From: JALYXV01 sp963791545
Lineage (GTDB): Bacteria; Actinomycetota; Acidimicrobiia; Acidimicrobiales; Palsa-688
NCBI GenBank assembly: GCA_963791545.1
Contig: CAWBSR010000004.1
Location: forward strand, 1 to 64,000
Direction: 5' to 3'
Length of the DNA: 64,000 bases
A program made the position numbers and the translations under genes. Below the pieces are notes generated by a model that saw nothing but the letters and a program-made list of their open reading frames with translations, was not told the origin of the DNA and searched no databases. Positions 26,402 to 36,573 of the stretch are shown in pieces; the stretch's first letter is position 1; each line of letters opens with the position of its first letter.

Positions 26402-27595
26402 GTGCCGCGAGGCCGCATCGTCATCGTCGGGGCGTCGCTGGCCGGCTTGCGAGCCGCCCAGACACTCCGGGAAGAGGGTTACGACGGCGCTGTCACTGTT
26501 ATCGGCGCGGAACCCCACCTGCCCTACGACCGGCCGCCGCTGTCCAAGGAATTCCTGGCCGGCCCGGCAGGGCGAGACGAAATCGATCTGCCCCTGGGCG
26601 CCGCTGAGACGGCAGACTTCCGGCTCTCGACGGCGGCGACAGCGCTCGACGCGGACACCAAAACGGTTACCCTTCAGTCCGGCGAAGAAGTCGCGTTCGA
26701 CGGCCTGATCATCGCGACCGGCGCCCACCCCCGGGCCGGGCCGGGACTCCCCGACCTGGACGGTGTGTTCGTACTGCGCAGCATCGACGACTGCCTCGCC
26801 ATCCGCCGCCGCCTGGAGGACAGCCCGAGAGTGGCCGTCGTCGGGGCCGGGTTCATCGGGTCGGAGGTGGCCAGCAGCTGCCACCGGTTGGGCCTCGACG
26901 TGACAGTCCTGGAGGCGTTGCCCATTCCTATGGGCCGGGCCGTCGGCGAAGTGGTAGGGCAGCGGTGCGCCCGGCTCCACCGCGACCACGGCGTTCGCCT
27001 GCAAGCCGGAGTCGGGGTCACGGGACTGGCCGGCGACGGCGGCCGGGTGACGGCGGTGATGCTGGCGGACGGCAGCGCCGTCGCCGCCGGGGTCGTGGTT
27101 GTCGGCGTCGGAGTCGTGCCCACAACCGGCTGGCTGGTGGAATCGGGCCTAGACGTGGACAACGGCGTGGTCTGCGACCGGTGGTGCCGGGCCCTGGCCC
27201 GCTCCGGCGGCGGGCCCGTGCCCGGCGTGGTGGCGGCCGGCGACGTGGCTCGCTGGGAGAACCCCCTCTTCGAGGAGGTCATGCGGGTAGAACACTGGAC
27301 CAACGCCGCCGAGCAGGGCCGGGCGGCGGCGCTGACACTGCTGCACGGTGAGGATTCCGACCCCTTCGATCCCGTTCCCTACTTCTGGTCCGACCAGTAC
27401 GAGACCAAGATCCAGTTCGTGGGCCGTCCCGGGCCCGAGGTCAGGGTCGTCGACGGTTCACTGGACGACGACCGCTTCGTGGTCGCCTACGGGTCTGGGG
27501 GGCGCATCGTGGGGGCGCTCGCCTTCAGCCGCCCGGCCAAGCTGATGGCCTACCAGCGCATGATCGCGGCCCGCCAACCCTTCCCCACCGATTAG
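26402..27595 (+). CDS. FAD-dependent ferredoxin reductase
   Basis: 397 residues from a GTG. The FAD-binding Rossmann motif is IVIVGASLAGLRAAQTL, the NAD(P)H site VAVVGAGFIGSEVASS, the second FAD motif ends VVAAGDVARWENPLF, and the C-terminal region carries EHWTNAAEQGRAAALTLLHG and the reductase dimer domain FWSDQYETKIQFVG. This matches the putidaredoxin/rhodocoxin reductase family, which passes electrons from NADH to small ferredoxins. It is paired with the 3Fe-4S ferredoxin just upstream. Confidence 0.93.
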   Translation: MPRGRIVIVGASLAGLRAAQTLREEGYDGAVTVIGAEPHLPYDRPPLSKEFLAGPAGRDEIDLPLGAAETADFRLSTAATALDADTKTVTLQSGEEVAFDGLIIATGAHPRAGPGLPDLDGVFVLRSIDDCLAIRRRLEDSPRVAVVGAGFIGSEVASSCHRLGLDVTVLEALPIPMGRAVGEVVGQRCARLHRDHGVRLQAGVGVTGLAGDGGRVTAVMLADGSAVAAGVVVVGVGVVPTTGWLVESGLDVDNGVVCDRWCRALARSGGGPVPGVVAAGDVARWENPLFEEVMRVEHWTNAAEQGRAAALTLLHGEDSDPFDPVPYFWSDQYETKIQFVGRPGPEVRVVDGSLDDDRFVVAYGSGGRIVGALAFSRPAKLMAYQRMIAARQPFPTD

Positions 27596-27652
27596 GCCTC
27601 AGAGGCGGGCCCGCCGCCCGCGCCGCCGGGTCGCCCGGGCCGCCCCGCTCGG

Positions 27653-28492
27653 CTAGGCAGGCGCGGCGCCCCCAGCCGGAACCGACCGGAGGTCGCTCAG
27701 CAGGCGGAACCCGTACCACCCGGCCAGGGCCAGCGCCACCGGCGCGGAACCCAGCCATTGGCCCGCGCCATTCTGCCCTTGCACCGCCCAGTCGACCCCG
27801 AGGCCCAACATCCACAGGCCGGCCCCGCCGAACACCGTCAGCGCCACCGCCTCGACCACAGTGGTCGGAAGGGTCCCAAACCGCTGCCGCCGGGACCAGT
27901 GGCGCCGCATCACCAAGAACACCCCCAGGGCCAGTAGCCCCAGCATCCCGATGGCTAGGCGGTACCCGACGACCTCCCCGCTCCAGTCGGACAGCGCCGC
28001 CTGGTAGCAGGAGTGGGCACCGGGATTCTGCGACAGCCAACGGGAACAGTCGGAGGGCGCAAAATGGGTGGCCGACGAGATATGGACGATAAAGGTGGAG
28101 CCGCCGATCGCCCCCATGATGGCGGTGACGATCCCGCTCACCCCGACGGCCAGGGCCCCGATGGCGCCGAGCAGCAGGCCCGAGGCGACGATGTGACGGG
28201 CCAGTACCACGACTGGCAGCGATTGACGCCGCGCCTCGGCCGCGGCCAGCGACCGAACAGGGCCGAAGCGGGCCACCGCCTCCAGCTCCGCCTCCAATGG
28301 CGTCAGCCCCCGCGCCGTGCCCTCGGCCGTGGCATCCCGCAGGTGGGCGTCGGCCTCCGCCAGGAGCGCCCGGACCTCCCGCGCCGGCCCCGGGGCCGCG
28401 CCCAGCAAGTCGTCCAGGTAGTCCTCGACCGGGCTATCCCCGGACCCGGACCCGGACCGCGGACGGAGCCGGACCCGGAGCCGGAGCGCCAA
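27653..28492 (-). CDS. HAAS-type membrane protein paired with PadR regulator
   Basis: 279 residues. The N-terminal 60 residues (VEDYLDDLLGAAPGPAREVR ... LTPLEAELEAVARFGP) resemble the HAAS domain found in membrane proteins encoded next to PadR regulators; about five membrane helices follow. Its start (TTG 28492 in this reading) is 7 bases from the PadR stop, so both are in one operon and PadR probably represses it. The start is uncertain because the first 20 residues are Arg/Gly/Ser low-complexity. Confidence 0.75.
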   Translation of the reverse strand: MALRLRVRLRPRSGSGSGDSPVEDYLDDLLGAAPGPAREVRALLAEADAHLRDATAEGTARGLTPLEAELEAVARFGPVRSLAAAEARRQSLPVVVLARHIVASGLLLGAIGALAVGVSGIVTAIMGAIGGSTFIVHISSATHFAPSDCSRWLSQNPGAHSCYQAALSDWSGEVVGYRLAIGMLGLLALGVFLVMRRHWSRRQRFGTLPTTVVEAVALTVFGGAGLWMLGLGVDWAVQGQNGAGQWLGSAPVALALAGWYGFRLLSDLRSVPAGGAAPA

Positions 28493-28499
28493 GGCGAGG

Positions 28500-28856
28500 T
28501 CACGCCGGTCCCCCGGCCACGAGGGCCGCCGGCCGGCCCTGGAGCACGGTGTCCACGGCGGCCGAGAAACTGCGCCACCGGTGCTGCTCCCGGCTCAGCG
28601 CCACCCGGCCCGCCTCGGTCAGGCGGTACACCCGGCGCCGGCGCCCGGCCACGTCCTCCCAATCGCTGGTCAAAAGCCCGCCATCCTGCAACCGGTGCAA
28701 GGCCGGGTACACCGTGCCCTCCGGCAGGTCGAAGGTCCCCGAAGTCCGCTCGCGCAACTCTGCGATCACCGCGTAACCGTGCCGGCGCCCGTCCCGCAGC
28801 ACCCCGAGCAGCAACAAATCCAACTGCCCTTTCACCTGAACCTGATCGCTATCCAT
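28500..28856 (-). CDS. PadR-family transcriptional regulator
   Basis: 118 residues. The winged helix-turn-helix is clear: LDLLLLGVLRDGRRHGYAVI, GTVYPALHRLQDGGLL and GRRRRVYRLTEAGRVAL, with a short C-terminal dimerisation helix. A perfect 12-bp inverted repeat covers its start codon and predicted -10 box, the expected position for autorepression. The ligand is unknown. The downstream HAAS-type membrane protein is its likely regulated partner. Confidence 0.92.
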   Translation of the reverse strand: MDSDQVQVKGQLDLLLLGVLRDGRRHGYAVIAELRERTSGTFDLPEGTVYPALHRLQDGGLLTSDWEDVAGRRRRVYRLTEAGRVALSREQHRWRSFSAAVDTVLQGRPAALVAGGPA

Positions 28857-28879
28857 ACCTAGCCACTCTAGGTATGGAT
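28851..28879. promoter_or_regulatory. Perfect inverted repeat, probable PadR operator
   Basis: Arms ATCCATACCTAG (28851-28862) and CTAGGTATGGAT (28868-28879) pair without mismatch across a 5-base spacer. The left arm contains the padR start codon, and the spacer and right arm contain its -10 box TAGAGT, so binding would block padR transcription outright. The glyQS promoter lies 24 bases further on. Confidence 0.75.
28865..28870 (-). promoter_or_regulatory. Candidate -10 box (TAGAGT) of padR
   Basis: TANNNT 8 bases before the padR ATG, located inside the inverted repeat. Confidence 0.45.
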
Positions 28880-28902
28880 CGCAGACAAATCAAGGCACCG
28901 GG

Positions 28903-28908
28903 TACCTT
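28903..28908 (+). promoter_or_regulatory. Candidate -10 box (TACCTT) of glyQS
   Basis: TANNNT 6 bases before the GTG at 28915; supports that start over the ATG at 28924. There is no room for a T-box leader. Confidence 0.45.
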
Positions 28909-28914
28909 GCTCCG

Positions 28915-31899
<2,985 letters not shown>

Positions 31900-31902
31900 C
31901 GG

Positions 31903-32331
31903 TCACTCGGGCTCGAGAATCACCACCGGGATGTTGCGGTTGGTCTTGGCCTGATATCCGGCGTAGCCCTGGTAGGCACCCACGATCTGAGGCCAGAGTC
32001 GCGCCTTCTCCTCGGCGCTGGCGGTGCGGGCGACCATCCGCCGGGTCTGCCCGGAGACGGTGGCGGTGACATGGGGATCCCGGCGCAGGTTCCGGTACCA
32101 CGAGGGGTGGTCGGCGGCGCCGCCGTCGGAGGCGACCAGCACGATCCGGCCGTCGTCGTGCACCGGGGTGGTGAGCATGGTGGCCCGGGGCTGGCCCGAC
32201 TTGCGCCCGGTCGTCGTCAGCTTGACCACCGGCATCCCGAACGCCCGCCCCGCCAGCCGCCCTTTGGTCAGATCGAACACCTGGCGGTGGAAACCGGTGA
32301 CGACCCTCTGCCCGTCGCGTTTCAGCTCCAC
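31903..32331 (-). CDS. DDN-family deazaflavin (F420)-dependent nitroreductase-like protein
   Basis: 142 residues of a split beta-barrel domain with the family marks GMPVVKLTTTGRKSGQPRAT, VASDGGAADHPSWYRNLRRD and YQGYAGYQAKTNRNIPVV. Members use cofactor F420H2 to reduce quinones or nitro compounds at the membrane. Their presence implies F420 synthesis in the host. The GTG at 32331 is chosen because TAGCGT lies 7 bases upstream; the frame stays open to 32358. It is convergent with glyQS, 3 bases apart. Confidence 0.87.
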   Translation of the reverse strand: MELKRDGQRVVTGFHRQVFDLTKGRLAGRAFGMPVVKLTTTGRKSGQPRATMLTTPVHDDGRIVLVASDGGAADHPSWYRNLRRDPHVTATVSGQTRRMVARTASAEEKARLWPQIVGAYQGYAGYQAKTNRNIPVVILEPE

Positions 32332-32338
32332 GACCACC

Positions 32339-32344
32339 ACGCTA
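32339..32344 (-). promoter_or_regulatory. Candidate -10 box (TAGCGT) of the DDN-like gene
   Basis: TANNNT 7 bases before the GTG at 32331. Confidence 0.4.
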
Positions 32345-32438
32345 GGTGTCGTTTGCAACTTGAGGGGGGAAAAGGCAAGCGCGGCGTGCTGAGCCCGTCG
32401 CCTCCAGGCAGAATCGGTGCTGGCAAAAGGAGGCCGTC

Positions 32439-32981
32439 ATGGGTAAGAGCCGGCAAGCGATGACGCCGCTCGGGGCGATCGTCCGGGGCGCCGTGGCGGG
32501 GGCGGTGGGAACGGTCTGCCTGGATGCGGCCAACTACGCCCAGTACCGGGCGGGCGGGGGAACCGACGACCCGCTGACGTGGGAGTTCTCGGCGGGATTG
32601 GATGCGTGGGAGAAGGCGCCCGCCCCGGCCATTGTGGGAAAGCGGTTGTACGAGGGCTTCCTGCAGAAAGAGCTGCCCCCGAGTAAGGCCCGGATGATGA
32701 ACAACGTCACCCACTGGGCGTACGGGATCTTCTGGGGTGCCCAGTTCGGGGTGATCGTGGCCTCGACCGGGCCCCGGCGGCTGCGGGGAGCCAAGTTCGG
32801 GACCCTGGTGTGGCTGTCGGGCTATGTGGTGCTGCCCCTGGCCAAGCTGTACCAGCCGATCTGGAAGTACGACGCCAAGACACTGGCCAAGGACTGGGGC
32901 GGGCACCTGGCATTCGGGACGGGGACCTCGTTAGCGTTCCGGCTCCTGGGTGGGCGCCGGCCGCAGCCGGCCGACGACTGA
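32439..32981 (+). CDS. DUF1440/YagU-like membrane protein
   Basis: 180 residues with about three hydrophobic segments. MTPLGAIVRGAVAGAVGTVCLD at the N-terminus and NNVTHWAYGIFWGAQFG in the middle resemble the YagU/DUF1440 family, inner-membrane proteins of unknown role linked to acid tolerance in E. coli. AAAGGAGG 6 bases upstream of the ATG is the strongest ribosome-binding site in the window. The SDR gene starts 17 bases downstream, so the three genes to 34359 form one operon. Confidence 0.7.
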   Translation: MGKSRQAMTPLGAIVRGAVAGAVGTVCLDAANYAQYRAGGGTDDPLTWEFSAGLDAWEKAPAPAIVGKRLYEGFLQKELPPSKARMMNNVTHWAYGIFWGAQFGVIVASTGPRRLRGAKFGTLVWLSGYVVLPLAKLYQPIWKYDAKTLAKDWGGHLAFGTGTSLAFRLLGGRRPQPADD

Positions 32982-32998
32982 GTTTCGAGGAGGCGGCA

Positions 32999-33724
32999 AT
33001 GGCGGAGTTGGTGTGGATCTCTGGGGCGTCGAGCGGTATCGGCGCCGCCCTGGTGGCCGCGGTGCCGTGGCCATCGGCCCGGATAATCGGGATCAGCCGG
33101 CGGCCCGTCGAGGGAGTCGAGCACCTGGCGCTCGACCTGGCCGACCCCTCGTCGTGGGAACAGTTGGGCGAGTCGTTCCGCAGCGAGCTGGCGGGCTTCG
33201 ACGGCGACCGGGTGGTCTTCGTGCACGCGGCGGGGACGGTGGAGCCGATGGGCTTCGCCTCGGAGGTGGACAGCGACTCGTACCGGCGCAACGTGCTGCT
33301 CGACAGCGCCTCACCGCAGGCCCTGGGCCAGATGTTCCTGGTTGCGGCGGCACCGCTGGGCCGGGTGCGGCGCCAGCTGGTCATGCTGACCTCGGGGGCG
33401 GCCCGCACCGTGTATCCCGGCTGGTCGTCGTACGGGGCCGCCAAGGCCGCCGTCGACCAGTGGGTGCGCACGGTGGGCGCCGAGCAGGAGCGGCGGGGCG
33501 GCGTCGAGGTGGTGGCGGTGGGGCCGGGCACGGTAGACACCGGCATGCAGGAAATGATCCGGGCCACCCCGGTGGCCGATTTTCCCCAGCGGCAGAAGTT
33601 CCTCGATCTGTATGAGGGAGGCCAGCTGGCCGACCCCGCCGATGTGGCCGCCCGGATGTGGCGGTTGCTGGACACCGACCCCGCCAACGGCAGCGTGGTC
33701 GATCTCCGGGATCTGCCGCGGTGA
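32999..33724 (+). CDS. Short-chain dehydrogenase/reductase (sepiapterin-reductase-like)
   Basis: 241 residues from the ATG at 32999 behind GAGGAGG. The NAD(P) motif SGASSGIGAALVAA, FVHAAGTVEPMG (in place of NNAG), catalytic LTSGAA with Ser and YGAAKAAVD with Tyr-x3-Lys define a classical SDR. PGTVDTGMQ after the active site is typical of sepiapterin-reductase-like members. The substrate is unknown. Its stop overlaps the GTG of the next gene. Confidence 0.9.
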   Translation: MAELVWISGASSGIGAALVAAVPWPSARIIGISRRPVEGVEHLALDLADPSSWEQLGESFRSELAGFDGDRVVFVHAAGTVEPMGFASEVDSDSYRRNVLLDSASPQALGQMFLVAAAPLGRVRRQLVMLTSGAARTVYPGWSSYGAAKAAVDQWVRTVGAEQERRGGVEVVAVGPGTVDTGMQEMIRATPVADFPQRQKFLDLYEGGQLADPADVAARMWRLLDTDPANGSVVDLRDLPR

Positions 33725-34359
33725 GGGCGGGCGTCCGCAGGTGCTTCGAGGCGGCGGCGGCGGCGTTCGCGGAGGCGGTGGCGACCATCGGTGACGACCA
33801 GTGGGATCGTCCCGGGCTGGGCGAATGGACGGTGCGGGATCTGGTCGGCCACGCCAGCCGGTCCCTGACCACCATCGAGACGTACCTGGCCGCGGCCTCG
33901 GGATCGCCGGTGGCGATCACGATCCAGGACCCGGTGGAATACCTGCAAGGGGCCCGGCAGATGACCGCCGCTGATCCCGCAGCCATCGCCCAGCGGGGCC
34001 GCGACGCCGGCGCCGCACTGGGCGCCGATCCCGAGGCCAGGCGGGCCATGGTGCAGGCGCTGGCGGAGCGGGTGGTAGCGCTGGTGGCTGCCACCCCGGA
34101 TGACGCGCCGGTGGCAACGCCGTTCGGCGGGGCCTTGTTGATCGCCTATCTGCCCACTCGGACCTTCGAGTTGACGGTTCACACCCTGGATCTGCTGGCC
34201 GCCCTCGGCAACCGAGCGGTGCCCGAGGGGCTGGCCGAACCGGTGGCGGCGTGCCTCCAGTTGGCGGTCGCCGCCGCCGGCCACGGGTCGGGGGCGGCCC
34301 CCCTGCTCCTCGCCCTCACCGGGCGCCGGGCCCTGGCGCCCGGTTTCAGCGTCATCTGA
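33721..34359 (+). CDS. Mycothiol-dependent maleylpyruvate isomerase-type (MDMPI/DinB) protein
   Basis: 212 residues from a GTG overlapping the SDR stop. The DinB-like four-helix domain shows LGEWTVRDLVGHASRSL with the conserved His, and LPTRTFELTVHTLDLL with a second metal-ligand-type His; a C-terminal helical extension follows. This family uses or is related to mycothiol-dependent enzymes, in line with an actinobacterial host. The exact reaction is unknown. Confidence 0.82.
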   Translation: MRAGVRRCFEAAAAAFAEAVATIGDDQWDRPGLGEWTVRDLVGHASRSLTTIETYLAAASGSPVAITIQDPVEYLQGARQMTAADPAAIAQRGRDAGAALGADPEARRAMVQALAERVVALVAATPDDAPVATPFGGALLIAYLPTRTFELTVHTLDLLAALGNRAVPEGLAEPVAACLQLAVAAAGHGSGAAPLLLALTGRRALAPGFSVI

Positions 34360-34489
34360 CGGCTGGCGCCTCTCGGTGTCAGCGGCCGGTATGGACCGAT
34401 CCTCCGGGGTTTGGCGCTACCGTAATCGCGCCTGCTCTGGTGTCAAGCGCACCGCACCCAGGGACCGATTTCACGCCAAGGAGACCATA

Positions 34490-34510
34490 ATGAGCCCGGG
34501 AGGGCCGTGA
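34490..34510 (+). other. Six-codon mini-ORF (MSPGGP) coupled to glycosyltransferase start
   Basis: AAGGAG at 34478-34483 sits 6 bases before an ATG whose frame reads M-S-P-G-G-P-stop; the stop overlaps the GTG start of the glycosyltransferase (GTGA at 34507). Either it is a leader peptide that couples translation, or one G is missing and the ATG is the true start (MSPGRAVIGPLLS). Confidence 0.5.
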
Positions 34511-36573
34511 TCGGGCCGCTGTTGAGCCAAGACTCAGCACCCATGGTCGACGTGGCTGATCTGCTCGCTGAGGCGGGACGCCGGATCGGCGCGGTTCCAC
34601 AACACGAACCGGTGGGCTGGCTGGCGGTGGTCCAGGTCCGGGTGCCCGAGGCCGCCGGTCGGGATCACCTGACCACGGTCTTCGACCTGGTGGCCGCCTC
34701 CGCGGCTGGCTTGGGGGCGTGGGCCGCGTTCGACGCCGACCAGGGCCACTGCCTGCTGCTGCTACCCCTCACCGGGACCTGGATGGCGGCCGACGTGGTG
34801 GGCGACCTGGTGCAGGCCCTGGCCGCGGTGACCGTGGAATGCGGCCGCCACACCGTCCGACCCTGCGTCGGGGCGGGCGTGGTCACCTTGACCGGCCCCG
34901 TCGACCCCGCCGACCGCGTGGGCGAGATCGACCTGGCGCTTACCGAGGCCATCGGCCGGGCCCACCGCTCCAGCGTCGAGCGAGCCCTGCGGGTCCATGA
35001 CGAACGGGCCGATGACGGTCCCAAGTCGCGACCGGTCGGGCCGGCCCGGCGGTCATGGCTGCGGCGCCGCTACCTGCAGCTGGCGCCGCGCCCCAAGGCC
35101 TGGGTGCTGGCGTCAGCCAACCTGGTGCTGGCCTGGGTCATCCCGATGCTCATCTACAGCGCCTTGTACCTCGTCGTGGGCGTCGACGTGAGCAGCCTCG
35201 GGTTCTGGGTTGTCCTGGGAGCCGTCGTGGTCACCGCCTTAACGGTCTACGCGGAAGCGGTGATGGCGCTGCGCCCCGCCTCCCCTCCGGGAGGGGAGCT
35301 GACTGCGTATCCCCGCGCCTCGGCCATCGTCGTCGCCTACCTGCCCAACGAGACGGGCACGGTCATCGACACCGTGAGGAGCCTGCTGGCCCAGGACTAC
35401 CCCGGTCGCTTGGAAGTGGTGCTGGCCTACAACACACCCTGGCGCCTCCCGATCGAGAACGACCTGGCCCAGCTGGCCGCCGCCGACTCCCGGCTGATCC
35501 TGGTGCGGGTCGGCGACTCGACCTCCAAGGCCCAGAACATCAACGCCGCCCTCCAGGTCGTGCAGGGCGAAATCATCGGCATCTTCGACGCCGACCACCG
35601 TCCTATGGCCACTGCCTTCCGGCGGGCCGCGGCCTGGCTGGCGGGCGGCGTCGACGTGGTGCAAGGCCGCAGCGTGGTGCGCAACGGCCAGACCAACTGG
35701 CTGGCCCGCATGGTCGCGGTCGAGTTCGAGGGCATCTACGCGGTGGCCCACCCGGGGCGTGCCGCCCTGCACAGCTTCGGGATCTTCGGGGGGAGCAATG
35801 GCTTCTGGCGGGCCGAGGTGCTGAACCGGCTGCGGATGCATCCCGACATGCTCACCGAGGACATCGACATCTCGATCCGGGCCGTCTTCGAGGGATGCCG
35901 CATCGCCGTCGACCCGAAACTCATCTCCGAGGAACTGGCGCCCCTCACACCGATGGCTCTGTGGTCGCAGCGCATCCGCTGGTCCCACGGCTGGCACCAG
36001 GTGTCCCGCCGTCAGGCCGGGCGCATCTGGCGGACGCCGGCGTTGACGGTGCGGCAACGGCTGGGGGCGTCGTTTCTGCTCGGGTGGCGCGAGGTATACC
36101 CGTGGGTGGCGGCCCAGATGATCCCGATCCTGGCCTTCACGCTGCTGGTGCGCCATCGCCTCCACGTGCAATGGGTCGCACCGATCTTCCTGGCCACGAC
36201 GTTGTACGTCAGCGCCGTGGGACCCATCCAGGCGCTGTTCGCGTGGCGGCTGTCGGTGCCCGACCTGCGGCGCCGGCGCTGGTGGTGGTGGCAGTACGTG
36301 CTGGTGACCGGCATCCTCTTCGGCGAGTTCAAGGCGCTGGTCAACCGGGCCGCCCACGTCCGGGAGCTGCTCGGCGACCGGGCCTGGCAGGTCACCCCCC
36401 GGACCACCGCCCGGTCGGCGGGGAGCATCGCCCGCCTGCCCGGCGACAGGTCCGGCAGCCAGATCCTGGCCATGGGCGCCGTTCCCGGGACAGTGGCCGT
36501 GCTGGAGCTCGACCTCCCACTGGGCGCCGTCGCCAACCGCGCCTATACCGGCACCGGCATCGAGCGCCGTTGA
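34507..36573 (+). CDS. Membrane GT2 glycosyltransferase with N-terminal degenerate GGDEF-like domain
   Basis: 688 residues. Residues 15-160 look like a GGDEF fold without the signature (AFDADQGHC where GGDEF would be, then VGAGVVTLTGPVDPAD and AL..A..RAH as in the C-terminal helices). Two membrane helices precede a GT2 domain with FDADHRPM (DxD), TEDIDISIR and QRIRWSHGWH (QxxRW-like), then about four helices. This is the layout of processive or lipid-linked beta-glycan synthases. It is followed with a 4-base overlap by a GT39-type membrane glycosyltransferase. The product could be an exopolysaccharide or glycolipid; cyclic-di-GMP sensing by the N-domain is speculation. Confidence 0.82.
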   Translation: MIGPLLSQDSAPMVDVADLLAEAGRRIGAVPQHEPVGWLAVVQVRVPEAAGRDHLTTVFDLVAASAAGLGAWAAFDADQGHCLLLLPLTGTWMAADVVGDLVQALAAVTVECGRHTVRPCVGAGVVTLTGPVDPADRVGEIDLALTEAIGRAHRSSVERALRVHDERADDGPKSRPVGPARRSWLRRRYLQLAPRPKAWVLASANLVLAWVIPMLIYSALYLVVGVDVSSLGFWVVLGAVVVTALTVYAEAVMALRPASPPGGELTAYPRASAIVVAYLPNETGTVIDTVRSLLAQDYPGRLEVVLAYNTPWRLPIENDLAQLAAADSRLILVRVGDSTSKAQNINAALQVVQGEIIGIFDADHRPMATAFRRAAAWLAGGVDVVQGRSVVRNGQTNWLARMVAVEFEGIYAVAHPGRAALHSFGIFGGSNGFWRAEVLNRLRMHPDMLTEDIDISIRAVFEGCRIAVDPKLISEELAPLTPMALWSQRIRWSHGWHQVSRRQAGRIWRTPALTVRQRLGASFLLGWREVYPWVAAQMIPILAFTLLVRHRLHVQWVAPIFLATTLYVSAVGPIQALFAWRLSVPDLRRRRWWWWQYVLVTGILFGEFKALVNRAAHVRELLGDRAWQVTPRTTARSAGSIARLPGDRSGSQILAMGAVPGTVAVLELDLPLGAVANRAYTGTGIERR

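Noticed and set aside
27600..27650. GC-rich palindromes (GGCGGGCCCGCC) after the ferredoxin reductase gene
   Set aside because: Short, loop-less and without T-run; expected in such GC-rich DNA, so not called as a terminator.
28862..28914. T-box or glycine riboswitch before glyQS
   Set aside because: Only about 50 bases, partly operator, and a -10 box 6 bases before the start leave no leader.
35055..36569. In-frame upstream extension of the GT39-like protein across the GT2 gene
   Set aside because: The extension is a shadow of the glycosyltransferase; the protein-like sequence starts only near 36570.
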